Shown here in pieces: positions 1 to 7,721 of a stretch of DNA of 64,000 nt. Position numbers and translations under genes: made by a program. How positions within the stretch are numbered: position 1 is the first letter of the stretch; every line of letters starts with the position of its first letter. Source of the DNA: Akkermansiaceae bacterium UBA3385. Its GTDB lineage: Bacteria; Verrucomicrobiota; Verrucomicrobiia; Verrucomicrobiales; Akkermansiaceae. The stretch spans positions 42,071 to 106,070 of the forward strand of contig DEPT01000068.1 of the NCBI GenBank assembly GCA_002358905.1. The letters are read 5' to 3'. The notes beneath the pieces are model-generated. The model was not told the origin of the DNA. It searched no databases and was given only the letters and a program-made list of their open reading frames with translations.

Positions 1-662
1 CGGCCAATCATGAGCCCTGCAGCTCCTGTCATGAGTACGCACGCCTGGGCTTGTTGTGAGGTAAGGATATCACCATTTGCCAGAATCGGGAAGGGAAGGG
101 TCTCCACAGCTTGTTTTACATACTCAAACTGCGGACTGCCTCCGTATAATTGTTTTCGGGTGCGGGCGTGAATGCCTGCTTCATCCGGTTCGGCGGCAGT
201 CAGGACCTCCAGTATTCGCGGGAATTCGGCATGGGCATCCTCCCAGCCCAGGCGGCATTTGATGCTGAATTGTCCGGAGGGTACTATTTTACGCAGCTCG
301 CGGGTGATTTCAGCAAATCGTGGAATATCACGCAGCAGACCGGCTCCGGCACCGTGACGGTTGACCAGGGGGGAAGGGCACCCTGCATTCAGGTTGATAC
401 CTGCCACTCCGGGCCGTTGCATCAGCATTTCGGTATCTCGCACCAGGGCGGGTACTTCACTCCCTGCCAGCTGTGCCAGAATGGGAACACCTGTTTCATT
501 TTCATCAATGCAGCGCAGGTTGTGTTCAGCCATGGCGCAGGTGGTGGTAGTGCTCCGGAAATAGGCGGTTACAAACGCATCCGGTAGAGACTGGATGCGG
601 TGCAACGTTCGCATGAAGGCCAGGTCAGTGACATCCTGCATGGGTGCCAGGAGTAATCTCAT
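1..662 (-). CDS. dus: tRNA-dihydrouridine synthase, partial (3' end outside window)
   Basis: The first 220 residues of a Dus-family flavoenzyme, which reduces uridine to dihydrouridine in the D-loop of tRNAs using FMN and NADPH. The frame runs off the left edge of the window, so the C-terminal helical RNA-binding domain is not seen. It starts MRLLLAPMQDVTD, the usual Dus opening (APMxxVTD). The catalytic Cys95 sits in NAGCP, a basic KCRLGW block follows near 135, and the HART motif that contacts the flavin and tRNA begins at His165. FANGDI-like and GxMIGR-like segments close the visible TIM barrel. The start lies 6 nt after a good -10 element, so the transcript is probably leaderless. Family assignment is secure; the subfamily (A, B or C) is not. 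Confidence 0.92.
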   Translation of the reverse strand, partial: MRLLLAPMQDVTDLAFMRTLHRIQSLPDAFVTAYFRSTTTTCAMAEHNLRCIDENETGVPILAQLAGSEVPALVRDTEMLMQRPGVAGINLNAGCPSPLVNRHGAGAGLLRDIPRFAEITRELRKIVPSGQFSIKCRLGWEDAHAEFPRILEVLTAAEPDEAGIHARTRKQLYGGSPQFEYVKQAVETLPFPILANGDILTSQQAQACVLMTGAAGLMIG

Positions 663-697
663 GCCGATATGCTAGCATGAACCCGCTTATCAGGCAA
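663..697 (-). promoter_or_regulatory. Promoter of dus, leaderless type
   Basis: Reading the minus strand: -35 TTGCCT (692-697), 17-nt spacer, -10 TAGCAT (669-674), then 6 nt to the ATG at 662. Transcription should begin on or next to the start codon. Confidence 0.65.
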
Positions 698-837
698 GAG
701 ATTCAAGCGAATAATTAATGGGGCGGTTTCATCTGCCGTGGGCTTTGGTTCATGTGCCGCTATGAATTACTGTTGCCATTTGTATTTGGAGTACACGCGA
801 AAATCATTCTTTGATGTCGGAATGGACTTGACAAAAG

Positions 838-866
838 GTCTGATAGTGTGCATAAATGCAGGTGCC
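838..866 (+). promoter_or_regulatory. Possible promoter of the L,D-transpeptidase pair
   Basis: A perfect -35 TTGACA (838-843) is followed after 17 nt by CATAAA (861-866), a weak -10. The predicted leader before the ATG at 904 is about 30 nt. The rest of 663-837 shows no gene. Confidence 0.45.
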
Positions 867-903
867 CTTTCTCACTATTGAGGGTGTATCCATTCCTCTG
901 ATA

Positions 904-1500
904 ATGAAACGATATTTTTCCATGCTTGCTGCGGCCACTCTGGCTGTGACATCCTGTGTCAATAATCCGAATGACCTGGCTCAGATGGCCACAGGTTATG
1001 CTTTTGCCCGTCCGAAAATCAAAGTGGATGTGAATGAGTCCGTCAGCACGGGGCAGTGGGACGTTCCGGCCGGGCTGGATGGCCCCCGGCGTATCGTGAT
1101 TGACACGGAATTGCAGCAGGCTCATTACTACATAGCCGGTCGGCGTGTGGGGTGGAGCACGATTTCTTCCGGTAAGGCGGGGAAGGATACACCCAAGGGT
1201 GTGTTTCCCATCATTGCCAAGGATGAAGATCATGTTTCATCTACCTACGGCAGTATAGTTGATGCGGATGGCAACACCCTGGTGGAAAATTACACCAAGG
1301 GTGAGCCCATTCCCCCCGGTGGTATCTACAAAGGTGCACCGATGACGAATGGCATGCAGTTGACCTGGGGCGGTATCTGGATGCATGAAGGTCTGGTGAC
1401 CTCTGCACCGGAAAGTCACGGTTGCATTCGACTGCCGAAGCGTATGGCCAAGATTTTCTTTGATAACACGCCGGTAGGAACGCCGGTGGAAATTAAGTAA
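904..1500 (+). CDS. L,D-transpeptidase family lipoprotein (YkuD domain), first of a pair
   Basis: A 198-residue protein with a lipoprotein signal peptide. The n-region is MKRYF, a hydrophobic stretch follows, and VTSC puts the lipidated Cys at 18. The remainder is a YkuD (L,D-transpeptidase catalytic) domain. Its signature is MHEG followed by SHGCIRLP, with catalytic Cys174. Such enzymes cross-link peptidoglycan 3-3 or attach proteins to it from the periplasm. I chose the ATG at 904 over an upstream in-frame GTG at 856 because only the 904 start gives a proper signal peptide. A second YkuD lipoprotein begins 15 nt downstream, so the two are probably co-transcribed. Whether it acts on the outer membrane or inner membrane face cannot be told; residue 19 is Val, not Asp. 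Confidence 0.9.
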   Translation: MKRYFSMLAAATLAVTSCVNNPNDLAQMATGYAFARPKIKVDVNESVSTGQWDVPAGLDGPRRIVIDTELQQAHYYIAGRRVGWSTISSGKAGKDTPKGVFPIIAKDEDHVSSTYGSIVDADGNTLVENYTKGEPIPPGGIYKGAPMTNGMQLTWGGIWMHEGLVTSAPESHGCIRLPKRMAKIFFDNTPVGTPVEIK

Positions 1501-1515
1501 TTACATTTTCCGGGT

Positions 1516-2247
1516 ATGAAGCGTTTTTATAAGATGTTGCCGGGGGTGGCTCTGCTGATGTTTGCCGCTTGTCTTGTATCCTGCTCCTCGAATAGCTATG
1601 TGGTACCGCCGACAGTGGTCCAGGATATGTCTCCGTATGAAAAGTTTGTATCGCGGAGCAAGAATTATCCCACTGTCACGGAAATTTATATGGATGATGC
1701 GCTGCTGGAACGCGCTGATTCTAAATGCCCGATTATGATTTGCCTGGGGCAGCAGCGCGGTCGCCTTTATGTCGATAACCAGGTGGCAGCTGACTGGCCT
1801 GTTTCTACCGGTGCGGATACTCATCCTACGCCTACCGGGCCGTACCGCGTGCGTTTTAAGGAAAAAGAGCATGCATCCAATCGCTATGGCAGAATGTACA
1901 ATGCCGCAGGTAAGTGTATTGATAATAATGCTGATGCGTTTACCCAGCAGGTACCGGAGGGCGGTCGTTTTGAAGGTTCTCCCATGCCGAACTGGATGCG
2001 CCTGACTTCTGACGGCGTGGGCATGCACACAGGCAAGGTTGTAGCAGGTAAGCGTTTGTCTCATGGCTGCATTCGCCTGCCGCATGTGGTGTCAACCATG
2101 TTGTTCGATATTGTGGAATACGGTACTCCGGTGATTATTTCCGAGGATGTTGAACCGAATTATCCCGTTGCCTACATTATGGCTCAGCGTGAGATAGAGG
2201 CCGCGGAGGAAGCCGCCTCGGTGGCGGAGCCTGAGGGCGAGATTTGA
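1516..2247 (+). CDS. L,D-transpeptidase family lipoprotein (YkuD domain), second of a pair
   Basis: A 243-residue YkuD protein with a lipobox LVSC (Cys23). The catalytic block is MHTGKVVAGKRLSHGCIRLP, with Cys185. It is longer than its upstream neighbour, with about 75 residues between the lipid anchor and the YkuD core and an acidic, Ala/Glu-rich C-terminal tail. The two proteins share only the catalytic core, so this is an old duplication, or two paralogues with separate jobs such as cross-linking versus protein attachment. A strong rho-independent terminator follows the stop codon directly, which closes this two-gene unit. Confidence 0.9.
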   Translation: MKRFYKMLPGVALLMFAACLVSCSSNSYVVPPTVVQDMSPYEKFVSRSKNYPTVTEIYMDDALLERADSKCPIMICLGQQRGRLYVDNQVAADWPVSTGADTHPTPTGPYRVRFKEKEHASNRYGRMYNAAGKCIDNNADAFTQQVPEGGRFEGSPMPNWMRLTSDGVGMHTGKVVAGKRLSHGCIRLPHVVSTMLFDIVEYGTPVIISEDVEPNYPVAYIMAQREIEAAEEAASVAEPEGEI

Positions 2248-2256
2248 ATATTCAGT

Positions 2257-2284
2257 CCCTGCTGGAAACAGCAGGGGCTTTTTT
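2257..2284 (+). terminator. Rho-independent terminator after the L,D-transpeptidase pair
   Basis: Perfect 8-bp stem CCCTGCTG/CAGCAGGG with a GAAA loop, followed by GCTTTTTT. Confidence 0.9.
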
Positions 2285-2292
2285 GTATCTGC

Positions 2293-2321
2293 TTGACCAG
2301 CCTGATGGCAGCGTGTAGAAT
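2293..2321 (+). promoter_or_regulatory. Promoter of the M42 peptidase gene, leaderless type
   Basis: -35 TTGACC (2293-2298), 17-nt spacer, -10 TAGAAT (2316-2321). The ATG follows after AAGTGC, 6 nt, so the start codon coincides with the expected +1. Confidence 0.8.
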
Positions 2322-2327
2322 AAGTGC

Positions 2328-3368
2328 ATGCTGAATAGAGAATTGCTTGAGCGTTGCAGTAACGTAGCCGGTGTGTCCGGGTTTGAGGATGAGGTGCGTG
2401 CCCTTATTGCAGGGGAATTGCAGGATATTTGTGATATTACTGAAACGGTGGCTGGCAATATCATCTGCCAGATGAAAGGGAGCGGGGAAGGCCCTGTGGT
2501 GGCTTTGCTGGCGCACATGGATGAGGTCGGGTTCATGGTGCAGGGAATTACGCCGGACGGCTTTCTGCTGATTGTGCCGCTGGGAGGTTGGTGGAACCAT
2601 ACGCTGCCGAGCCAGCGTGTGTTGGTGCATACGCGCGATGGACACCGGATTCCTGGACAGATTGGTACGCGCCCGCCGCATCTGCTGCCGGAAGCACAGC
2701 GTAATCAGGTGATGGGTAATGATGCCCTGTTTATTGATATTGGGGCATCTTGTGTGGAGGAAGTGGCAGCCTGTGGTATCCGCATAGGCTGTGCGGTGAC
2801 TCCGGATGTGGAGTTGCAATCGCTGGAAATTCCTCACCGATGGATGGGAAAGGCTTTTGATAACCGTGCGGGGGTGTATTGCATGATTGAGGTGATGCGC
2901 CGCCTGGCAGGGGAGAATCTGGACTGCACCTTGCAGGCTATAGGTACGGTGCAGGAGGAAGTGGGAACCCGTGGTGCTCGTGCGTTGGAACAGACGCCCG
3001 ATCTTGCTATCGTGCTGGAGGGGCCTCCTGCAGATGATACGTACGGACAGAGTGGTATCTGCCGCCAGGGCGTACTGGGCAAGGGCGTGCAGGTGCGTCT
3101 GTATGACCCAACCAATATAACCCCGCCTGCGCTGGTGGATACGGTGCTGGAACTGGCGGAAAATGCGGATATCGAATGCCAGTTTACTGTGCGCCGTACT
3201 GGAGGGACGGATGCGGCGGCGGCTTATCCGCACTGGTACGGTTGCCCGGCGATTGTGTTCGGTGTTCCGGTGCGTTATATTCATTCGCACAATGGGATAT
3301 TGGATGACCGTGACCTGGAATCCTGCATTGAATTGACCTGTGCGCTGGTGCGCAGTGTAAGCAAATGA
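2328..3368 (+). CDS. M42 family metallopeptidase (glutamyl/deblocking aminopeptidase type)
   Basis: A 346-residue protein matching M42 (FrvX/PepA/YsdC-like) di-metal aminopeptidases, which trim N-terminal residues from peptides in the cytoplasm as large dodecameric shells. Metal ligands and catalytic residues are visible in order: HMDEVG with His63, FDNRAG with the bridging Asp178, QEEVGTRGA with the catalytic Glu210 and ligand Glu211, EGPPADD, and a final IHSHNGI His near the C-terminus. Length is usual for the family. The stop codon overlaps the next start (ATGA at 3365-3368), which points to translational coupling with the acyltransferase gene. Exact substrate preference cannot be read from sequence. 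Confidence 0.92.
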   Translation: MLNRELLERCSNVAGVSGFEDEVRALIAGELQDICDITETVAGNIICQMKGSGEGPVVALLAHMDEVGFMVQGITPDGFLLIVPLGGWWNHTLPSQRVLVHTRDGHRIPGQIGTRPPHLLPEAQRNQVMGNDALFIDIGASCVEEVAACGIRIGCAVTPDVELQSLEIPHRWMGKAFDNRAGVYCMIEVMRRLAGENLDCTLQAIGTVQEEVGTRGARALEQTPDLAIVLEGPPADDTYGQSGICRQGVLGKGVQVRLYDPTNITPPALVDTVLELAENADIECQFTVRRTGGTDAAAAYPHWYGCPAIVFGVPVRYIHSHNGILDDRDLESCIELTCALVRSVSK

Positions 3369-4303
3369 GCACTGCGCGCCGAGCTGAGTGGGTGGATTGT
3401 ACCCGCGCCCTGGCCATGTTCTTCATCGTCTGGCTGCACGCAAATGCGGCACCGGACTGGGTGGGCAAGGTGGTGGGTGGCGCCATAGCTTTGTTTTTCC
3501 TGCTTGCTGGGTATTTCTTGCCCCGCACAGCCGGTAAGGTAATGGAGCGCACCGGGCGGCTGGCACTGGCGTGGGTCCTGTGGTCGCTGATGAGTGTGCT
3601 CTTTCTGCTGGTGGTGAAGCCCTATGTGGATATTACCTGGCAACGTGTGGTTGGTTGGGGGGTGGCGGCGTATAATACGCCCCTATGGTTCCTCAAGACA
3701 TTGGTGGCCTATCAGTTAGTGGCGGCAGGGCTTTTGGCGCTGCGGCTGCTGCCGCGCTATGCCTGGGTGGCTGTGGTGTTTCTGGCGCTTTGCAGCTATA
3801 CAACGGCTCCTTCCCAGCATTTGAGCGTGCGTTTTGATTATCTGTGGATTTTTCTGCTCGGCTTTGCGGCAAAACAGGTGCCTTTGGCTGCGGTGCGGGA
3901 GTACATTTGTCGGAACCGGTGGGTGCTGCTCCTGGTTATTGTGGGGGTGTTTGCTCAGCCGGAGTGTCTGGAGGAATATGCCGAGGAAGTGGATGTTTCC
4001 TGGCGGCATTGCAACTTGCCGCTGAAGAGTCTGGCGTTCATGGCTTCTTTCTTGCTATCTGGCGTGCTGCTGGATGAGTATCTGCCGCGCCTGGCGGGGC
4101 TGTTTGCCCGGTGCGGGAGCTGGATGCTGTTTATCTATGCAGGGCATTCGTATTTGCTTTCGCCGTTGTATCAATGGAAAGGATTGAGTCTCGTCTGGAA
4201 TGTGTGGGTGCCGCTGGTGGTGCTGCCCGTGATGGTGCTGCTGGGCTGGTTGCTTTTCCGGCTCTTTCCGCGCGCTATGGCTTGTCTGCTGGCGCAGCGC
4301 TGA
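3365..4303 (+). CDS. Acyltransferase 3-like integral membrane protein
   Basis: A 312-residue, very hydrophobic protein with about ten membrane segments. It begins RAEWVDCTRALAMFFIVWLHAN. The pattern of charged residue, D, R/A, then a membrane helix ending in H is the acyltransferase-3 (OafA/NolL-like) opening, where the His is essential. These proteins move acetyl or other acyl groups onto sugars of surface polysaccharide, O-antigen or peptidoglycan. There is no C-terminal SGNH domain. It is translationally coupled to the M42 peptidase upstream, although no functional link is obvious. The promoter of the next gene lies inside its last codons. Confidence 0.75.
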   Translation: MSTARRAEWVDCTRALAMFFIVWLHANAAPDWVGKVVGGAIALFFLLAGYFLPRTAGKVMERTGRLALAWVLWSLMSVLFLLVVKPYVDITWQRVVGWGVAAYNTPLWFLKTLVAYQLVAAGLLALRLLPRYAWVAVVFLALCSYTTAPSQHLSVRFDYLWIFLLGFAAKQVPLAAVREYICRNRWVLLLVIVGVFAQPECLEEYAEEVDVSWRHCNLPLKSLAFMASFLLSGVLLDEYLPRLAGLFARCGSWMLFIYAGHSYLLSPLYQWKGLSLVWNVWVPLVVLPVMVLLGWLLFRLFPRAMACLLAQR

Positions 4304-4315
4304 AAGTGAAAGCAA

Positions 4316-4344
4316 TTGACCTTGGCGCAGAAACGCGCTATGAT
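4316..4344 (+). promoter_or_regulatory. Promoter of the DHH phosphatase gene, near-leaderless
   Basis: -35 TTGACC (4316-4321), 17-nt spacer, -10 TATGAT (4339-4344), 9 nt before the ATG at 4354. The elements begin 13 nt after the preceding stop codon. Confidence 0.75.
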
Positions 4345-4353
4345 ATCCTCCGC

Positions 4354-5325
4354 ATGTACGAGAAGCTTTATTCCCTCATACAACAGTGTGGCACGATTGC
4401 GGTCACGTCTCATTTCCGCCCGGATGGCGATGCTATTGGCTCCACCCTGGCTCTTGGCCTTGCCTTGCAGGCTATGGGTAAGAAGGTCTATATGTGGAAC
4501 GAGGATGGCGCGCCGGCGCGCTATGCGTTCCTGGAGGGGGCAGATCAGATTGTGCCAGTGCCGGAGGAGGTGCCTGCTGACCTGGAGATGCTGATTTGTG
4601 TGGATACTGGTGACTGGAAACGCCTGGGTGACCGCACGCAGAAGCTTTTTGCTGATTTTCCGCAGATTGTCAATATTGACCACCATGGGACGAATACGCG
4701 TTACGGCCATCTGCATGTGATTGAACCGGAAACGGCAGCCTGTGCCTATGTACTCTTCAATGTGCTGAAATCATGGGGGGTGCAGCTGAATAAGTCTATG
4801 GCGGATGCTCTTTATGTGGGTATCAGCACGGATACCGGTTCGTTCCAGTACGGCAGTACAACGCCGGAGGTGATGCATGCCGCCGGAGAGTTGCTGGCTG
4901 CCGGGGTAGATGTGGCAGATGTGAACCGCCGTGTGTACCAGGAGGTGCCTTATTCTGCACTGTTGATGCAGCGTGAGGTGTTGAACCACATGGTAGTGGA
5001 GGAAGAAGGTATGCTAGCGCATTATTCCATGCCGGCTGGCCGCAAGGCTGAGCTGGGTGTGGGGCTGGAGGATACCAAGGATCTGGTGGATGTGGTGCGT
5101 GTGCTCCAGGGAGTACGCGTGGCGGTGATTTTCGAGGATCTGGACGATGGACGCATTCGCGTTTCCTTGCGTAGTAAGGATTCCGCGGTCAGTGTGGCGG
5201 CGGTGGCGGCCCAGTTCGGCGGTGGCGGCCATGCCATGGCCTCCGGTATCCGCATGGCTGGTCAGCTGGGGGATTGCCGTGAACGTGTGTTGAACGCTAT
5301 CAGAAAGGAGCTGCGCCATGAGTGA
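4354..5325 (+). CDS. nrnA: DHH/DHHA1 phosphoesterase, NrnA-like (nanoRNase / pAp phosphatase)
   Basis: A 323-residue bifunctional-type phosphoesterase that degrades short oligoribonucleotides and, in many relatives, dephosphorylates 3'-phosphoadenosine 5'-phosphate. The DHH domain carries SHFRPDGDAIGS (metal ligands Asp) near 22-33, VDTGD near 84, and the name-giving DHHGTN at about 109-114. The DHHA1 substrate domain ends with GGGGHAMASG at about 288-297. The frame is open further upstream, but the ATG at 4354 sits 9 nt after a consensus -10, and the protein begins there at the expected family position. It overlaps truB by 8 nt. Clustering of nrnA with truB and ribF fits the rbfA-nrnA-truB-ribF neighbourhood seen in many bacteria. 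Confidence 0.9.
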   Translation: MYEKLYSLIQQCGTIAVTSHFRPDGDAIGSTLALGLALQAMGKKVYMWNEDGAPARYAFLEGADQIVPVPEEVPADLEMLICVDTGDWKRLGDRTQKLFADFPQIVNIDHHGTNTRYGHLHVIEPETAACAYVLFNVLKSWGVQLNKSMADALYVGISTDTGSFQYGSTTPEVMHAAGELLAAGVDVADVNRRVYQEVPYSALLMQREVLNHMVVEEEGMLAHYSMPAGRKAELGVGLEDTKDLVDVVRVLQGVRVAVIFEDLDDGRIRVSLRSKDSAVSVAAVAAQFGGGGHAMASGIRMAGQLGDCRERVLNAIRKELRHE

Positions 5326-6040
5326 TGAAGCGCCGAATGGGGTGTTACTGGTGGATAAGGATCCCGGCTTTACCTCACACAATGCTGTGGCGCTGTGCCG
5401 CCGTATTCTGCAGACCAAGAAGGTGGGGCACTGCGGCACGCTGGATCCCATGGCCACGGGTATGCTGATTGTGGTGATTGGTAAGGCCACGAAGATGCAG
5501 GATTTGCTCATGTGCGAGGATAAGGAGTACACCGCCACGATGAAGCTGGGTGTGGAGACCAACAGTCAGGATGCCGATGGCGAGGTGGTGGCGGAAAAGC
5601 CAACCGATACTCTGACGGAGGACGCCATTCGTGCTGCCTTCGAGCATTTTAACGGCGAGTTTGACCAGGTGCCGCCCATGTATTCGGCGGTCAAGATTAA
5701 CGGAGTCCCGTGCTATAAGCTGGCACGCAAGGGCAAGGAGGTGGAGCGCAAAGCCCGCCATGTGGCGGTGCTGGGTTATGAGATTACCCGTATTGATATG
5801 GCCGCCGCCGAGGTGGATTTCCGCGTGCATTGCACCAAGGGGTTCTATGTGCGCACCTATGCTCATGATATCGGCCAGTTCCTGGGCTGTGGCGCACATC
5901 TGACAGCGCTGCGTCGTGTCCGAAGCGGGCATTTTGATATTTCCGAGGCGGTGGATGTGCCCACGCTGAAGGCAGCTTCCCGTGAGGAATTGCTGGCGCG
6001 TCTGCTGCCGGTGGAGAAGGTGCTGGCCGACCGAGCCTGA
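5318..6040 (+). CDS. truB: tRNA pseudouridine(55) synthase
   Basis: A 240-residue TruB, which isomerises U55 in the T-loop of tRNAs. Catalytic Asp43 lies in HCGTLDPMATGML. The N-terminal GVLLVDKDPGFTSHNAV and the RNA-binding GFYVRTYAHDIG segment are typical. It is about 60-70 residues shorter than the E. coli protein and lacks a C-terminal PUA domain, as in several phyla. A strong Shine-Dalgarno sequence, AAAGGAG (5304-5310), lies 7 nt before the ATG, inside the end of nrnA. The start codon overlaps nrnA by 8 nt, so the two are coupled. Confidence 0.95.
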   Translation: MSDEAPNGVLLVDKDPGFTSHNAVALCRRILQTKKVGHCGTLDPMATGMLIVVIGKATKMQDLLMCEDKEYTATMKLGVETNSQDADGEVVAEKPTDTLTEDAIRAAFEHFNGEFDQVPPMYSAVKINGVPCYKLARKGKEVERKARHVAVLGYEITRIDMAAAEVDFRVHCTKGFYVRTYAHDIGQFLGCGAHLTALRRVRSGHFDISEAVDVPTLKAASREELLARLLPVEKVLADRA

Positions 6041-6045
6041 AGATT

Positions 6046-6948
6046 ATGCTGATTCTGCATTCCATGGATGAGCTTACAGCCTTGCACCAGTCGGTGCATT
6101 GGGCCATAGGCTTTTTCGATGGGGTGCACCGCGGGCATCAGCAGGTGATTGCCTCGGCTGATACGCCGGGAAGCCTGCGCGGCGTGCTTACTTTTGCAGC
6201 GCATCCGTTGGCGTTGCTTGCTCCGCAGAAACAGCCGAAACTGATTACCCCGGAACCGGAACAGAAACGCGTCTTGTTCGCAGAAGCTGGTGTGCAGGTG
6301 CTGCTGGAACTGCCTTTTACAGCAGAATTGGCAGCCATGGACCCCCGCGCGTTTCTGGATGCGCTGCAGACCGCGTGCCCGGTGGCGGGTATTTCCGTGG
6401 GTCGTAACTGGCATTTCGGCAAAGGCGGCGTGGGTAATGCCGCCTATGTGGAGCAGTATGCCGCCGAGCATGGGCTGCGTGCCTGTGTGCAGGATATGGC
6501 GGAGTATGAGGGGATGCGCATTTGCTCCACCCGCATCCGACAGGTGCTGGAGACAGGAAATCTGCCGCTGGCTCAGGCTATGCTGGGGCATCCCTTCAGC
6601 ATTGCCGGTGAGGTGGAACAGGGGCAGAAACTGGCCCGCCGACTGGGTTTCCCCACGGCTAATATGCGCGTGCATCCGCAGGCGGTATTGCCACCTGCCG
6701 GCGTGTATGAGGTGCAGACTCTGGTGGACGGAGTGCCGTGCCGCGGTATTGCGAATCTGGGCATCCGGCCCACTATTGACGAGGCGCAGAAAGTGGTGCG
6801 CCTGGAGACTCACCTGCTGGATTGGCAGGGGAATTTATACGGGCGCAGAATGCAGATGGAATTACTGCGATTTCTGCGCCCGGAAAAGAAGTTCGGCTCT
6901 GTGGATGAACTTCGCGCTCAGATTGAGGCGGATGTTCAAATGCTGTGA
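6046..6948 (+). CDS. ribF: Bifunctional riboflavin kinase / FAD synthetase
   Basis: A 300-residue RibF, which converts riboflavin to FMN and then FAD. The N-terminal adenylyltransferase domain has GFFDGVHRGHQQ at about 22-33 and the later CSTRIR motif. The C-terminal kinase domain has GFPTANMR and a terminal RPEKKF segment. Length and order match the family. It follows truB by 5 nt and is the last gene of the nrnA-truB-ribF unit. Its last 13 nt overlap the 3' end of the convergent thiD gene, and no terminator hairpin separates them. Confidence 0.95.
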   Translation: MLILHSMDELTALHQSVHWAIGFFDGVHRGHQQVIASADTPGSLRGVLTFAAHPLALLAPQKQPKLITPEPEQKRVLFAEAGVQVLLELPFTAELAAMDPRAFLDALQTACPVAGISVGRNWHFGKGGVGNAAYVEQYAAEHGLRACVQDMAEYEGMRICSTRIRQVLETGNLPLAQAMLGHPFSIAGEVEQGQKLARRLGFPTANMRVHPQAVLPPAGVYEVQTLVDGVPCRGIANLGIRPTIDEAQKVVRLETHLLDWQGNLYGRRMQMELLRFLRPEKKFGSVDELRAQIEADVQML

Positions 6949-7718
6949 TTCACGGCAAATTGCTCGCCCAGCTTGTGGGAGGTGGCAATGGCGTTGGCAA
7001 TGTAGCTGAGACCGTTTTCCACAGCCTGCTCCAGAGGCTGTCCCTTGGCAAGGAAGGCGGTGATGGCACTGGAAAGGGTGCAGCCAGTGCCATGGGTGGA
7101 GATACCTTCGGTGCGCGGGTGACTCCAGCGAAGAGTGGGTTTGCCGGGCTGCACCAGAATATCAGTGCAGGTGCTGCCGCCCACATGCCCGCCTTTGGCC
7201 AGGATGGCGCAGTTGTAGCGGGCGCATAGCTTGTTTGCTGCGGCCTCCAGTTCCTCTACGGTGGTGATGGGGGCGGTGCCGGCCAGCTTGGCGAGTTCAT
7301 CGCCATTCGGTGTGAGCAGTGTGGTGCGGGGAATGAGTACTTCCTCGTATACCGCAATGGCTTCCTGCAGAATGAGGGCCTCGCCAGCTGTGGCAATCAT
7401 GACCGGATCTACTACGATGGGGCCGGTGAAGTTCTTTAGCGCGGCTACGGTGGCGCGCACAATTTCCGGGGAGTAGAGCATGCCGGTCTTGACTGCCTTG
7501 ACCGGGAAGCTGCGCAGGCAGATGCTGACCTGGTCTGCCACGAAGGCGGGTTCCATGGCCACGATGCCTTCCACCAGGCCGGGCACCTCACTCACTACGC
7601 AGGTGACGGCGGTGAGGGGGTAGCAACCCAGGGCAAAACCGGTCTTGAGGTCGGCCTGCAGCCCGGCTCCGGCGGAACAGTCGGACCCGGCAATGCTGAT
7701 GTAGACAGGCGTTTCCAT
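6936..7718 (-). CDS. thiD: Hydroxymethylpyrimidine/phosphomethylpyrimidine kinase
   Basis: A 260-residue ribokinase-fold enzyme that phosphorylates HMP and HMP-P for thiamine synthesis. Visible motifs are AGSDCSAGAGLQADLKT near the N-terminus (substrate and phosphate contacts), DPVMIATAG near 120, KGGHVGG, and the anion-hole motif GTGCTLSSAI near 210. It begins 3 nt after gatA stops, so it is the distal gene of the gatC-gatA unit and not part of a thiamine operon. No TPP riboswitch is visible upstream. Some GSDxSxGAG family members phosphorylate pyridoxal instead, but the rest of the protein fits ThiD. Confidence 0.92.
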   Translation of the reverse strand: METPVYISIAGSDCSAGAGLQADLKTGFALGCYPLTAVTCVVSEVPGLVEGIVAMEPAFVADQVSICLRSFPVKAVKTGMLYSPEIVRATVAALKNFTGPIVVDPVMIATAGEALILQEAIAVYEEVLIPRTTLLTPNGDELAKLAGTAPITTVEELEAAANKLCARYNCAILAKGGHVGGSTCTDILVQPGKPTLRWSHPRTEGISTHGTGCTLSSAITAFLAKGQPLEQAVENGLSYIANAIATSHKLGEQFAVNHSI

Positions 7719-7721
7719 GGT

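Noticed and set aside
7000..7718. A TPP riboswitch for thiD.
   Set aside because: thiD begins 3 nt after gatA and no THI-box sequence is seen upstream of the operon.
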